Both the position numbers and the translations under genes were made by a program. The notes beneath the pieces are model-generated. The model was given only the letters and a program-made list of their open reading frames with translations, was not told the origin of the DNA and made no database searches. Source: Rhododendron vialii (lineage: Eukaryota; Streptophyta; Magnoliopsida; Ericales; Ericaceae). From it: 64,000 bases of DNA. The DNA lies in assembly GCF_030253575.1 (NCBI RefSeq), contig NC_080559.1, forward strand, positions 5,354,501 to 5,418,500. The letters are read 5' to 3'. Of the stretch, positions 34,701-45,665 are shown piece by piece; the first letter of the stretch is position 1; every line of letters begins with the position of its first letter.

Positions 34701-35853
34701 CCTGAATAAGGTTTTAGCCCCCCAGATTAAAAATGTTTCATTACAGGTATAGTGTCTGTGGTTTCCCCTCACACCACCAGGGCGGATCTCACCAAGGTGA
34801 ACCGAAGCACAATTCACTGCTCCTCCTGTATTACAAAAAAATAAAATACAAGATCATCTCCCTCGAAATTACAGCTATACATATGAGGGTGTTTGGGAGC
34901 CCTGATTTCAGATTATGCATTGTGCGATATCCAATAATGGATGTTTGAGAGCCAATTAGAAAATTTATTGGGTCAAAATGCATTTTGCAAAATGAGCTAA
35001 AGAATAGATAACTCAAAAATACCCTAATGGGGCTTTTTGGATTCTCTTTTTTCCATTCTTCATCCACATAATACTTGACCATTACTACCATCCCTACGCA
35101 TCCGTCCAAACACTTTTACAAAATGGTCAAAGAGCACACGAAAATCTATTTTCCAGTTAATACTACCAATTATCAAACACTACTCTTCTGCAGAATATAT
35201 TCTACACATGTCATCCAAACACTTTTACACATTCTGATTATAGTCCAAAAATCAATAATCCAGAATCCAAACAACAATTGGCTCCTAAAGACCCCCGTAC
35301 TTGAGAAAAAATTTAATACACCAATCATCCATACTCCGAAATTCATACTCCGAAATTCAAAATCTCAAATAACTATAACATGACAAATATACATAACAAC
35401 AATGGGATGTGAGGCAGGGAGAGAGAGACCTGAAATGCTGGAGCGGAGGGCGAGGGCGATGGGGTCAACCGACCATCCACGGCCGTCTTTCGCGACAGGG
35501 GAAGGATAACCAGCGGCAAACCGAACGAGGTTAACCTTGGCCTCACTATCACCACCACCATCACGTTCTCCGCTCCATTGATGAGTAGTCAGAAACTGGG
35601 GAGGGGAAGAGAAGTGAGCAGAGTGCTGGAGCCTGAGAGAGACCCAAGTGAGGAGGAGGAAGAAGAAGAGGAGGAAAGGGAAGGCATGGGGTTTATTCAA
35701 GAACAGCTTCAGTGAAGAAGATACGGTTGTTGTTGTTGTTTGGAACAGGGATTGGGGTTGGATCTGAAATGGGTTGTTGTTGTTGGTTATGGAATCTGGG
35801 TTCTGGTTATTTGAGACTAGGATTGAGTAGGAGTTCCTTCTAGGGTTTGCCAT
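31724..35853 (-). CDS. Membrane-anchored RmlC-like cupin protein
   Basis: Three exons on the minus strand: 35853-35430, 34825-34701, 31927-31724; 753 nt, 250 residues. Residues 1-55 are Asn/Gln/Thr-rich and likely cytosolic. A hydrophobic segment at about 57-75 (HAFPFLLFFFLLLTWVSL) is a probable signal anchor. The rest is a conserved plant cupin of unknown substrate. Motif 1 appears as GGVRGNHRHYTCNETFLIWG, which fits G-X5-HXH-X4-E-X5-G, so metal-binding His, His and Glu are present. Motif 2 lies in ASPHGTAHALVN, with a single histidine at the expected place. The C-terminus is DFNVWKDL. Topology suggests a cupin domain in the secretory lumen or outside the cell. The enzymatic reaction is unknown. 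Intron 1 (604 bp) is mostly one MITE; intron 2 (2.8 kb) holds two more. Codon phases agree at both junctions. Confidence 0.88.
33145..33467. mobile_element. Fold-back MITE in cupin intron 2
   Basis: The left end reads CGGGGTGGTTCCGGGGACCC, then CCTAAAAAAACCCCCCAAA; the right end carries TTTGGGGGGTTTTTTAGAGG and ends GAACCGCCCCG. Inner arms also pair: GATGATCCGAGCC against GGCTCGGATCATC. The flanks TAAGTAAT and TAAGTATA are similar, a possible imperfect duplication. Confidence 0.75.
33825..34231. mobile_element. Stowaway MITE in cupin intron 2
   Basis: The ends are CTCCCTCCGTTCCTATTTG and CAAATTGGAACGGAGGGAG, the classic Stowaway terminus. Each end is flanked by TA (33823-33824 and 34232-34233). 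It is 407 bp, non-coding, and lies 470 bp from the acceptor side of exon 2. Confidence 0.85.
34886..35296. mobile_element. MITE filling cupin intron 1
   Basis: The left end GGGTGTTTGGGAGCC and the inner TGGATGTTTGAGAGCCAATT mirror AATCCAAACAACAATTGGCT and CCTAAAGACCCCC on the right, with ATTATGCATTGTG facing TCAATAATCCAGAAT. About 410 bp of the 604-bp intron are covered. The target-site duplication is not clear. Confidence 0.55.
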
Positions 35854-36545
35854 TTCATATCACCGTTTTTTCCCCCCTCATCAATTCACAACTGTGTTCT
35901 CTTCTTCGTTTTTTCTCGCTCTATGAATGCATGCATAGGACCTGCGTTGATACCAAAGGGGTTCAGAGAGAGAAGAACTCCACATGGGAGAGAACCTGGA
36001 GTTCCTGAATTTGGGCTTCCCTATTTCAGTTATATGTTGAAGAGTAACGGTTCCTTATTAAAAAAAAAAAAAAAAAAAAACTATTGTGAGTGTTTGTACA
36101 TTTCATGTTTGTACACCGTCACCAATTGTAGATCGGAGGGTTCTAACAAATGCATTTTTACTTTAACAATGCTACTCACACAACGATTCAAACACAAAAA
36201 CTTATACAACCTCTCACATATATGTAGAGTTCACACATAGTAGTGTGTGTGGAGCCCATATATACGTGAGATGTTGTGTTTGGTGTTATGTTTGGATTGT
36301 TGTGTGAGTATCATTTTTGTTTTTACTCACATTTGGTGTACTCCAAATGCACACCGGGTCGAACAAATGCATATCCACATCCATTGTGACTTTGTGGGTG
36401 TTTGTGCATTTGTAAGTGTGTGGGAGAACCCATACCATTGCAAGTATTTGTAAGAGAGGTGTTAGTAGATTAGGTAACAAGAATTTCAAAAATTATCCAT
36501 AGTTTTGAATTCCAAACACATTGACCTTTCACATGGGGAGGAGTC
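35854..36545. other. Upstream region of the cupin gene with GTGAGTGTTTGTGCATTT words
   Basis: After a poly-A run at 36060-36080, the words TGTGAGTGTTTGTACATTTC, GTGGGTGTTTGTGCATTTGT and AACAAATGCAT recur in both orientations to about 36440. The same GTGAGTGTTTGTGCA words appear at 37302 and 37415, on the far side of the GAGCC-family MITE. A dispersed repeat split by that insertion is plausible. No gene is visible. Confidence 0.45.
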
Positions 36546-37205
36546 TAGGGCTGTAAACGAACCGAATCGAGCCGAACCCTGTTAAGTTCGGCTCGGGTTC
36601 GTTAAGGTATGAGTTTGGCTCGGATTCGGCTCGAGTTCGATTCGAGCCTGAACAACTCGGTTCGAGTTCGGCTCGTTAAAATTTTTCAAGGCTCGGGTTC
36701 GGCTCGGTTGGGTTCGTTAAGATACTAGTCTGGCTCGAGTTCGGCTCGGATTCGGCTCGGGTTCGATTCGAACTTGAACATCTTGGCTCGAGTTTGGCTC
36801 ATTAAACTCAAATGAATCGAGTCGAGCCGAATCTAAGCTCGAATTGAGATTGTCAAGACTCAGGTTTGATTCGGCTCAACTCATTAAACTCAAGCGAACC
36901 TAAACTCTCTCATTGATCGTATATATAGAATTTGGGAGAAAAATAAGTATTGAATTATATATACAACATTAAAATTTTTTACATTTACAAATAGACCCCT
37001 ATTGAATTATTAATTAAATTTAAGCATAGGTTCGCGAACCTAACCGAGCCGAATACCATTAGGCTCAGGTTCGGTTCATTTACGAAACGAGCCTAAAATT
37101 TAGGTTCAGGTTCAGTTCGTTTAGCAGACGAATCGAACTCAAACGAGCTCTTACCGAACCGAGCCTCGAACAGTTCGCGAATGACTCAGTTCATTTACAG
37201 CCCTA
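36546..37205. mobile_element. Long GAGCCGAGC-family MITE
   Basis: The termini TAGGGCTGTAAACGAACCGA and TTCATTTACAGCCCTA are inverted repeats. Flanks GGGAGGAGTC (36536-36545) and GGGAGGACCA (37206-37215) match at 8 of 10 positions. The arms are long runs of GGCTCGGGTTCGGCTCG words; the AT-rich centre lies at 36910-37020. At 660 bp it is the longest copy in the window. Confidence 0.75.
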
Positions 37206-37259
37206 GGGAGGACCAAGACTAGAGCTCATTGGCATAAAAAAAAAAAAGAAGAAGAAGAA

Positions 37260-37460
37260 AAAGAAGACATGCTTCACGTATGCAATGTGTGGAGCCCTAC
37301 ACCAATTGTGAGTGTTTGTGCATTTTGTTTGCGTAATTATGTTTGTGATTCTAGCACCTTTATTATGAACAGACATGCTTCATGTATAGAGTGTGTTGTA
37401 GAGCGGCATTCATTTGTGAGTGTTTGTGCAATTGTGTTAGAAGTTCTAGCACCTTTGTCG
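37260..37460. repeat. Two-unit tandem repeat
   Basis: Units at about 37268-37370 and 37372-37460 share ACATGCTTCA, GTATG/GTATAGA-GTGTG, TTGTGAGTGTTTGTGCA and TTCTAGCACCTTT. They resemble words at 36090-36440. The region is non-coding. Confidence 0.55.
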
Positions 37461-38250
37461 ACATAGGATAGGGACTTGCCTTTATATCTAAATTTTGGCA
37501 TTCATGATCGAATCTTTTCCATGGTCGATTTCCAATAGTGAGATAATTTAAAGCAGGAAAGGATATTAAAAACAATGTTTGGTCCAAAGAAATAGAATAT
37601 CTTTTTCAAATCTCAATCTAAGGGCCCCTTTATGCTATCTTATGAATGGGACTGAAATAGACATCACGTAGAAATTGAAAGGGTGGTTAAGTCTTGAAAC
37701 TTAGAAAAATTTTCATCTTAAGGTTTTGAGTTCAATTTCGCTTGTCAATATTTCTTAGAGTCACGTCATCCCACGCGAAAAATATTTGTGAAAGACTGTA
37801 AAAATTAATCCGAAGAAAATGCATCCTGACCCGAGGATTGATGTCTAACTTTCGAAAGTTTTAAGTAATTTTTCTATCAAAAATCAATATCAAGGGATGA
37901 CAAGGAGTCATATAGTATGAGCCTTTTTTAACAAAAAAAGCCTAGAAATCTGTTAAAGCCTTAATTAAACAAATCTCGACTACGAATTTCTCGTGAGAAT
38001 GAAAGTTACCAGTTCAACAATCTCGTAGGCCGATTAAAAAAAGAATGAAAGAAAAGTATCTCGTACGCGAATGTATCAAAACCTCGTTAACATTACAACC
38101 AATCGTTAATCGAGATTAAATATCTCGACTTCTTGAAAATGTAAACCAGTAATTGTCTCCCCTTGTGAAATGAACGCAGGGTGCCCTTGAACACGTCTTT
38201 TGACTAGTAGACTAAAACAATCACGAGGAAGGTTTACCCATATTCTCGAT
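37461..38250. other. Gene-free stretch
   Basis: Nothing recognisable. The sequence is AT-rich with no protein-like frame and no clear inverted repeat. Confidence 0.4.
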
Positions 38251-38252
38251 GA

Positions 38253-38423
38253 AGATATTCTAATGAGATACAAAATGTGCTTGAATCAAAAGAGGAAGAT
38301 GCTGCAGAGTTGTGCAAGGTAAATCTCAACGTGTCATTTGAGTTTGAGAAACTTCCAGTTTTGGCTCAGGTACCTTCAACAGGCAAATTTGAGAACTCGG
38401 AGTCAATGCATCATGCTGTTTAA
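38253..38423 (+). pseudogene. Unidentified coding-like fragment (C-terminal exon?)
   Basis: One plus-strand frame stays open for 56 codons and has strongly protein-like content: NVLESKEEDAAELCKVNLNV, SFEFEKLPVLAQVPSTGKFE, then NSESMHHAV and a TAA stop. It has no start Met, is preceded by an in-frame stop, and no further exon in the same frame was found upstream. I do not recognise the family. It may be the tail of a gene carried here by a transposon or left from a gene loss. It is tail to tail with the sugar-nucleotide transporter, 141 bp from its stop. Confidence 0.4.
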
Positions 38424-38563
38424 TTTAAACGCTTTGATACGAAATTTCGTGCGATGTTAAAAATCTTTTATTGTAAAACTAACTAAGGGAAAACCAGAGA
38501 AAAAGAAATCATGGACTTCTTTACCATAAGTTCACATAACCAACACAGCCTCAATTGATGGTT

Positions 38564-41500
38564 TCACCTCCCATGAGACTCGACATCTGAGATGAGCTTT
38601 GGCTTGTTCTGCTTTTGCTGATATTTGGCATATGAATACCACACGCCGCCCGCTGTGTTGATAGCCAATCCAGTTACATTCAAAGCATGCACTTCCACTC
38701 CTCCCAGCATGAAAAATCCAAGTGTCTGAACACGCAGCACAACCAATTACAACTTCTTGAATTCAAATAAACATCATAAAAACATGAATGTACCTATGCA
38801 GGCTTCAAAATCTATAGGAAAGGGAAATCCAGGGACACAACAACGAGACTCAAGCCGGGCATCACATTCAGGTAGGGAGCCCCTCATCCATCAGATCAAG
38901 AATTGCAATATGGGAGTATTAGTTTCTCTTCTACAGTCTTTTCATGGTAATGGTATTATGATTTGGTCAGATAATATAAAACATTTATGCTAGAAGACCA
39001 CCGTTTTTGTTTTGCTAAGAGAAAAATAAAAGGTTAGAAATTGGCAGCTGAATACTTACTGTTGATCCAACCCCCTTGAGGACCCCGACGATAGTGGTTG
39101 TTAGAGCTGAGTTGACAATGGTACACAAGAACATGGTGTAGTTGAGAACTATGCCCATCACCAGTGAGAGAATAACAATCACCGAAAATGATAATGTACT
39201 CTGTTCATCCAAAATAAGAAACGAAATTGAGCTCAATGCTAATTACGCCTTATATCCTAATTTCATAGAAAAGGGACACTCAAATGAGAGCAAGAAATCA
39301 AAAGTGCATGCATGTGTATCCCATTAGCCAAATGCAAAAAAATGAAATGGATAACAGAAAACAACAGAATTGTGGCATGAAAATTTCACATCATAATTAG
39401 GGAACCTAAAAATGACAAATGACAAATACTGTAGACACCTGAAACCACTCGTTGCCACTTGTTCATAACGCCCTCTATGTGACCCTTGACTCGCACGAGG
39501 AGAAGTAAACAAAAGATAATGAGACTAGGTGGACTTAGGCACAAACAATCGAGCAATCAATCAAGAGATTCTACCTTACAAGTTTAGCTCTGATACTAAG
39601 TTAAAGCATCTACAAAACCAATTGACAATGAGTAGAAAGGCCACCCAGGCTCCTACACTAGTTTTGGAGGTGATACTTAACCAATATGGAACGAGCTCTA
39701 CAACAACATTGCATATCACGTCAATACACTTTAGCACAAACAAAAACTTGTTTTAAACCTTCATAATGTTGAATGAATGAAAATAACAAAGTACAAAATA
39801 AGAGTATGCTAACGCCAATACAATCTAACATGTATAGATATGTAAACAATTTTAATACCTACATATTTTTTGTGACCCCCCCTCCCATTTCATAAAGTAT
39901 CCAACCTAGTTTAACAGTAAGGCATGTTGCTTTGGCTTTTATTATGGTTACAACACTCAATATCTATTTTTTCTTTCTTTCTAATTCTTCTATGTTTCCT
40001 TTTCCTTTTGTTCTTCCAGGTGTTCGCATAAGAAACTTACCTGAAAATATTACAGCTAAGAAGCAAGGACAAGGAAGAAGGTATGGACACATGACAAGGA
40101 AATTCTAAACAAGGTCACTGTCACGATGGGGTATAGCGAAAATCAAATAAATACATCTGTTTCGAATATATTTTCATTATTATTCAACTACATATTTTAT
40201 ACATAAACACCAAAAACTAATGAAACCAACACTAACTCAGTACAAAATGAAAACAAACACTAAAAATTCTATATAGTCAAGAGATAGTTGATCAAAAAGA
40301 CACATGCTGCACGAGTGACAACTTGGTACCATTTTTTACCTTGAAATAAGTTAGATATATTATGAAGTGACAACACCCCGTGACCCCATGCATATCTCAC
40401 TTGAGACAAGAATGTTACCGGGACAAACGTGTCCCCTCAAATATTATTATTGGCGTGTCCTATATGTATCCCTACGTGTTCCCAATGTATCTGACAAGCC
40501 CGCAATCTCATTTTAGAACTATCGAAAATGGCTGCAGTTACCGAGCATGCGAAGCATGAATACAACAATCATTTAGACGTGTCGGTGCTACATAGGTAAC
40601 AACACTAAATAAATAGACACCAGACGCCAAAGATCTAGGTTTCTCGGGAAATTAGTGACGACTTTTGAAGCAATGATCTGATACCTCAGGATGTTTAAAT
40701 AGACTTGGACTAGCACGAAGCAGTTAGGTCTGGAAGCAGATATTCGCTACATATGGAGCTTGTTTGTTGATAATGGTATTAAAACTGATATTGAACTTGA
40801 TAATTGGTCTTGTTTTTAACCTTCGAACTTTGAACCATTCAAGAGAATAACTAAACCATGTCATTCCAAGGTGGCAAGGTACAAATAAAAAGATTATTAT
40901 TTGGCTTAGGTGTCTGAATGCATAAACATATATTTCCACGATGCTAGAGGTCTAACTTCATAGTCTCAATCGTATCCACTTCTTTACAAATTTGATTCCT
41001 ACTCCTTCCACGTTCTACCAATTCATTTTGATGTAATTACAGGACAAAATTTCAAGCATCAAAAATTGATTGGCAGTTGCAATATTCGTTGCTCGAGCAA
41101 TACACATTAACTGTTTCAATTCTTGCTTCCCAACACATCCAAGACTGGTAACAAGTATAGTGTATATGGTGGGGGTAAGAACCTCACCTTAGCAAATAAT
41201 ACAGTCAAAGAATTTGGAAACTCTCCAGTCGCTATGATGAGAAATAGCAAAAAAGGTAATGACAAAAAGCTGTTGTAAAACATGATCTCAATTGATGAAA
41301 GCCCATCCTCAGCACCAGACTTCTCCACCAAAACAAGGTACATGGTCTGCATATGCAAGCAAAACCACATTGATGAAACAGGGCTCAGAAATGGGTTTTA
41401 GAGCACCTGCTCTTCGCAACTCATAACTAAAATGACAAAAAAGAAGAAGAAATGTTCAAAACCAAACCTGGAAGAAGACAGAAGTAAAGGCCATGCTATA

Positions 41501-43605
41501 TCCAACAAGGTCAAAAGAAAAGTCTCCTAGTGCCGCAACAACAACACCAGCAGCAGTCAATATTACTGAAAGAGTGACCTGAAATAAGATGGACATGCAA
41601 AGGATAATTCAATTGAACTCACATCAAGAACAATTAAAATTATTGGTTAGTTGAATCCAATACCGATAAAAAACAATATGATGCTTCAAATTTGAGAACT
41701 TGTGTCTTCAAGAAAAAGAAAATGTCATTGAAAGTTACGCAATATATAAGAAGAGTCCAAAGTCATGGGTGTGCTCGAAATTTCATAATCAGAATACAAG
41801 TAAACGACATCAAGATGATGGACTTGTTTTATTACATAACCCCATAGCATAAATTAATTATGCAGAGACTTAAAACGGAAGAACTAGCACATTAAAACAT
41901 CGCTTTTAATTGTGGCATTTTGCTCAAAATTGGAGTAGACTGTTCATTAAATATGAAATCTGTACAAAGTGTTCGGACACGTCTCCGACATGTAGGGACA
42001 CGCTCCGGCCACGTGTCTGACATGTTCCGATGCTCTTTATGGAATTCTGTTAGTCAAACATGTTGGGGGACACACTGAGGACACGCTGAGAAAGGTCATT
42101 TCCTATAGTTCTATTTCGTCCTTGGTAATTAAGAGTGCTCAGTTGCATTTAACCAGAAGTTCTCAGTAGCGTGGAGTCGTGCCCTATTGTCAGTAGCGTC
42201 TTCAAAATTCCAAATCAAAAGCACAACATGTGCTGTCGTGAATCGTGATAAACTTCAGCCTTATAGAAGTTACTTTCCATTGATGAAAGTAATACATCCA
42301 CAGTGGAAAAGAAAAACATTTGTCAAGGGGGGGAAAAAACAAACCTGTTTTGATGGTCTCCCCTTTCCAGAAAAAAATCCAGCAACTAACACAGCAAGTG
42401 GTGTAAGTCTTTTTATAGCAATATACATTGGTATATTTACTCCTTTCAAGCTTGCTAAAGCAAATGCCACATTTGCATTGTAGAATAATGAAACTAGGAT
42501 GAGTTTTTTCGCAGTCGCAAAGTTGATTCCTTTAGCTTTTGTGTATCCCATCACTCGACCGCAGTGTATAAGCAACGTTGTTACCCCTTGCTGCAACATT
42601 CGAAAAACATTGTGAATGTTCAGCCATAATCAAAAGCAATGCTAGACCAGCAAAAAGATCAGGAATTTAAGATGGTTCCAAGAAATACCTGGAAAGTGAG
42701 GAGAGTCATTGAGTATGCATACTGCATGAGAACTGCTTTGTTGATGAAAACCATGGCCATTGAAGCAACTCCATAAGATAAGGCAGCAAATAAACTATAT
42801 TGACAAGCATTAAGTTACGATAAAAAAAAAAAAGATTACAAGCCTCAGAAATGTGATACTAGTTGAGCCAAAGAGACGTGTATGAAAGATGTAGCTTGAG
42901 AAGTGGCAAAGGCTATGATCCTGAGATGCATATTGTAGCTAATCTAGGGTAAAGAAAATAGAACCCAAAAATAATAATGATCAAAACGTACATCAAAGCC
43001 CAGGCCCCGTTCCTTCACTAAAGGAAACTATGAAACAATCTGAGCATACGGTTTATTGAGAGAGCCAGCTGTGTGAGACAAATGCAGGAATTCAATTTCT
43101 GCTGATGTCCGTGCAATGTAAAACAAATCTAAGTCATTGGGTTTTGCTCGTTTAGTCTTTCTACCATCATTCTTCAATTTTCTTTTCAAAAGAAGAAAGA
43201 AGTTAAATATTTCTCTAAATAAATTCATATCGTTCAATATTTGAATACATATTTCACAAATAGTTTTGCAAAATACTTTTAGTTCTACCTTATGGGAGAA
43301 ACATTTTTTCCCGCAGGAAAAAGTACTCATCTCCAACTGTAAAGTGTAAACCACCTAAACAAGAACTGGTTCGGGTTTCACTTTTACGAAACCAGTTCAG
43401 GAGATGAATCGAACGGAGTCTTGATTTACAAATGAGACAACACCACCACCCCACAAAAGCACAGAATTGAAGTACAAATACTAAATTGAATCAGTATCTA
43501 AACTCAACAGAATAACAGCACAGACAATAGAAGCATTTCATAACGAACAAAAACCAACCTCAAATACGGAGCCATGTTAGTATTAGAATACACGCGACTG
43601 TCCAT
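38564..43605 (-). CDS. Nucleotide-sugar transporter, SLC35D/UGnT-like
   Basis: Seven exons on the minus strand: 43605-43559, 42794-42689, 42590-42345, 41578-41468, 41346-41188, 39200-39060, 38725-38564; 972 nt, 323 residues, every junction GT-AG and in phase. The protein is mostly hydrophobic with about ten membrane spans. It starts MDSRVYSNTNMAPYLRSLFA. The block IAIKRLTPLAVLVAGFFSGK and the late block LCTIVNSALTTTIVGVLKG are hallmarks of SLC35D-type antiporters. The tail is basic (KYQQKQNKPKL). Such proteins exchange a cytosolic UDP-sugar for lumenal UMP across ER or Golgi membranes. Plant relatives include UDP-GlcNAc transporter UGNT1, but the substrate cannot be read from this sequence. 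The leader probably extends upstream past a SINE-like repeat to the GA-rich tract at 44440-44490. Introns are TE-poor compared with neighbours, apart from GTGTCGG-type repeats. Confidence 0.9.
40390..40610. repeat. GTGTCGG-family dispersed repeat in transporter intron
   Basis: The words GACAAACGTGTCCCC, GGCGTGTCCTATATGTATCC, CCCAATGTATCTGACAAG and GACGTGTCGGTGCTACATAG match the family seen at 8712-8895. It lies in the intron between the exon at 41188 and the exon at 39200. Confidence 0.5.
41960..42080. repeat. GTGTCGG-family dispersed repeat fragment
   Basis: GTTCGGACACGTCTCCGACA, GGGACACGCTCCGGCCACGT and GTCTGACATGTTCCGATGCT lie close together, as in the other copies. The fragment is in the intron between the exons at 42345 and 41578 of the transporter gene. 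Confidence 0.5.
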
Positions 43606-43814
43606 GGATCCACCACTGAGTTTCAACAAAAATCAGCACCACCACTCGTTCAAAACCAACAATTGCAAACTCTACCACTCCAAATTCACTTCACCCAAAT
43701 CGGATAAGCTCCGCAATCAATTTTTCCCCAAACCCTGCCATTAAAAACCCAAATCATTTCACTACCTTACCCTAATTAACAGATCCAAACCCTGAATAAA
43801 AATAATAAAACACC

Positions 43815-44038
43815 CAAGGGGTTGGCCCCGTAGTCTAAGGCTTGAGATTAAGGTCTGCTCCTCTTGAGGTCTTGGGTTTGAAACCAGTCATGCGCTTTGG
43901 GGCCAGTCCATACATCATGCTTTAATTGAGAATCCGCAGGTGGGCAGTGAGATTGGTATCCAAGATTAGTCAAGGAGCGCGTAAGCTTGTCCATACACAT
44001 GAGGTAGATATAGAAAAGAAAACAAAAAAAACCTGAAA
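43815..44038 (+). mobile_element. tRNA-derived SINE-like element
   Basis: It begins GGGTTGGCCCCGTAGTCTAAGG, a box A-like tRNA head. About 45 bases later comes TTGGGTTTGAAACC, a box B-like stretch (GGTTCGAATCC consensus). A unique body follows and the element ends in an A-rich tail (AAAAGAAAACAAAAAAAACC). It does not fold as a functional tRNA. It lies just upstream of the transporter start codon, in opposite orientation. Confidence 0.6.
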
Positions 44039-44436
44039 AAAAACCCATCAAATACTAACTAAATCAACAAATGGATCGGAAAATATTACCTGATGAAATA
44101 TCCGATTCGGATATGAATTGGGTCGAATACTGTTATGTATACACAAAAGGAATAAGATTACGTAATTTGACAAGGTTGTGGAATTGAACTGAGGGTTTTA
44201 TTTATTGGATCGAGAGGGAGGAGAAGTGGGACTGAAGAAGAAGGGCAGTGAATAAACTGTTGAGTAAAGGTTTTTTATTTGCGTCAAAAAGTTCGATTGA
44301 ATTGCGGAGTGTGTATAATTTGGAGCATCTGTAACTGTAAACTATGGGGAAAAATGTACATACGCGAGGATGGTTGAGGTTTTCACGCGAGTTACCCGAG
44401 GCCATGTGGACAGTGTCGCCTTTCGGAGACAGCTTG

Positions 44437-44490
44437 TGGGGGAGGGAGAGAGAGAGAGGAGAGAGGAGAGAGAGAGAGAGAGAGAGGCCA
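44437..44490. repeat. (GA)n tract, probable leader of the transporter gene
   Basis: GGAGGGAGAGAGAGAGAGGA is followed by more GA units to 44487. On the minus strand this is a CT-rich tract as found in many plant 5' UTRs. It lies about 0.85 kb upstream of the transporter ATG, so a leader intron would have to be present. This is inferred. Confidence 0.4.
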
Positions 44491-44618
44491 TCGCAATCAG
44501 AGGGAGAAAAATGGCTTTGGTGGGAACGTCCGCCAATGGAAATTTTTGCGGGACGAAACGGTTAAATTTGAAAGAAGTAGGACCCGGAGGAATACTGTGT
44601 TTGATTGGGGTCCAGCGA

Positions 44619-45057
44619 CCTAACCGGGAGAGGCTCCCGTCCAGTGTGCAATGGTCCAGTCCCGTCCGGTATCGACCAATTGTAGAACCTTTTTGGGTCC
44701 AAAATAATGATTGGAATCGTTCACTTTCGAGATCTCTTTGAGAACATTGACCATGTCAAAATTTCATTGTTCACATATTATTTGATATCATTTTGAAATG
44801 CATTAAGTTTCAGAAAAATGTGTTAAGGTGTTGCAATCCAGTAATGCACATTTTTTTTTTTTTACAAGATTAATGCATTTCAAAATGATATCGAATGATA
44901 TTCGATTGATGTGATTTTTGATGTGGTCAATGTTCTAGACGAGATCTAAAAAGTGAGCGATTTCAATCATAATTTTGGGCCTAAAAAGGGCCCACTATTG
45001 GCTGAGACTAGATGAGACTAGACCATTGCTACATTGATCGGGAGCTCTCCTGACCTA
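44619..45057. mobile_element. Long fold-back element, arms of about 190 bp
   Basis: Left arm words AACCGGGAGAGGCTCCCGTC, CAATGGTCCAGTC, GGGTCCAAAATAATGATTGG, AATCGTTCACTTTCGAGATC, GAACATTGACCATG and GATATCATTTTGAAATGCAT are all mirrored in the right arm between 44868 and 45057 (for example ATGCATTTCAAAATGATATC, TGGTCAATGTTCTAGACGAG, CAATCATAATTTTGGGCC, GACTAGACCATTG, GATCGGGAGCTCTCC). A central spacer with a T-run is about 70 bp. No protein is encoded. Confidence 0.8.
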
Positions 45058-45479
45058 ACAATTTCTCTCTGCGCATAATCCCCAATAAGCTTTCTCTTCA
45101 ATTATTACTCTCATTTCTCTATCTATATCTCTCCACTCATTATCCAAAAACTCCCTCAAAACTCAAACCAAATAAAGGGGCAGTTCATTTGGGGACTTTT
45201 TTTTGAATTTACTTCAGTGATCGGAATTGTTTATTTTGTAGAGCTCGTCAGGAACATTACTTAGATAGAAATCATTATCATGATAGTTGCATATCGTTTA
45301 TCATGTCTTCGAAACATATTGAGAGAAGCGGATTTTGATTAGTGTTGTAATTGTTCTACAAAATAAATGTGTTTATGGCTTTTCATCTATGAACATAACT
45401 CTGAGAATGGCTTCTTTCGACCAGCTATAATAACTTCTCTTAAGGTTGTCCATAGAGATTCTAAATCCACGGAGGGACC

Positions 45480-45665
45480 ACATCACTCGTAAACTTGTAC
45501 CACCCCGCCAAGAGCTAGTTGTTCACAGCAAACGCTGAGGTGCAAGGTACGAGGAAGTGTCGCCCGCACACCCTGACCCTGCGACCTCCTGAACCCAAAT
45601 CTTGTGAATGGGAGCCATTCGCCATTAGGCTACCATCTACTGGAGTCTGATGACAATTGATGGTA
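45480..45665 (-). mobile_element. tRNA-derived SINE-like element, minus strand
   Basis: On the minus strand TAGCCTAATGGCGAATGG fits a box A (TRGCNNAGTGG). About 35 bases on, GATTTGGGTTCAGGAGGTCG is a degraded box B. It continues into a GTGTGCGGGCGACACTTCCT body and CTCTTGGCGGGGTGGTACAA. The box B is mutated, so this is an old copy, not a tRNA gene. Confidence 0.5.

Noticed and set aside
43815-43885. Possible tRNA gene
   Set aside because: Box A and box B-like words are present, but no cloverleaf with matched acceptor stem forms and an A-rich tail follows, so a SINE fits better.
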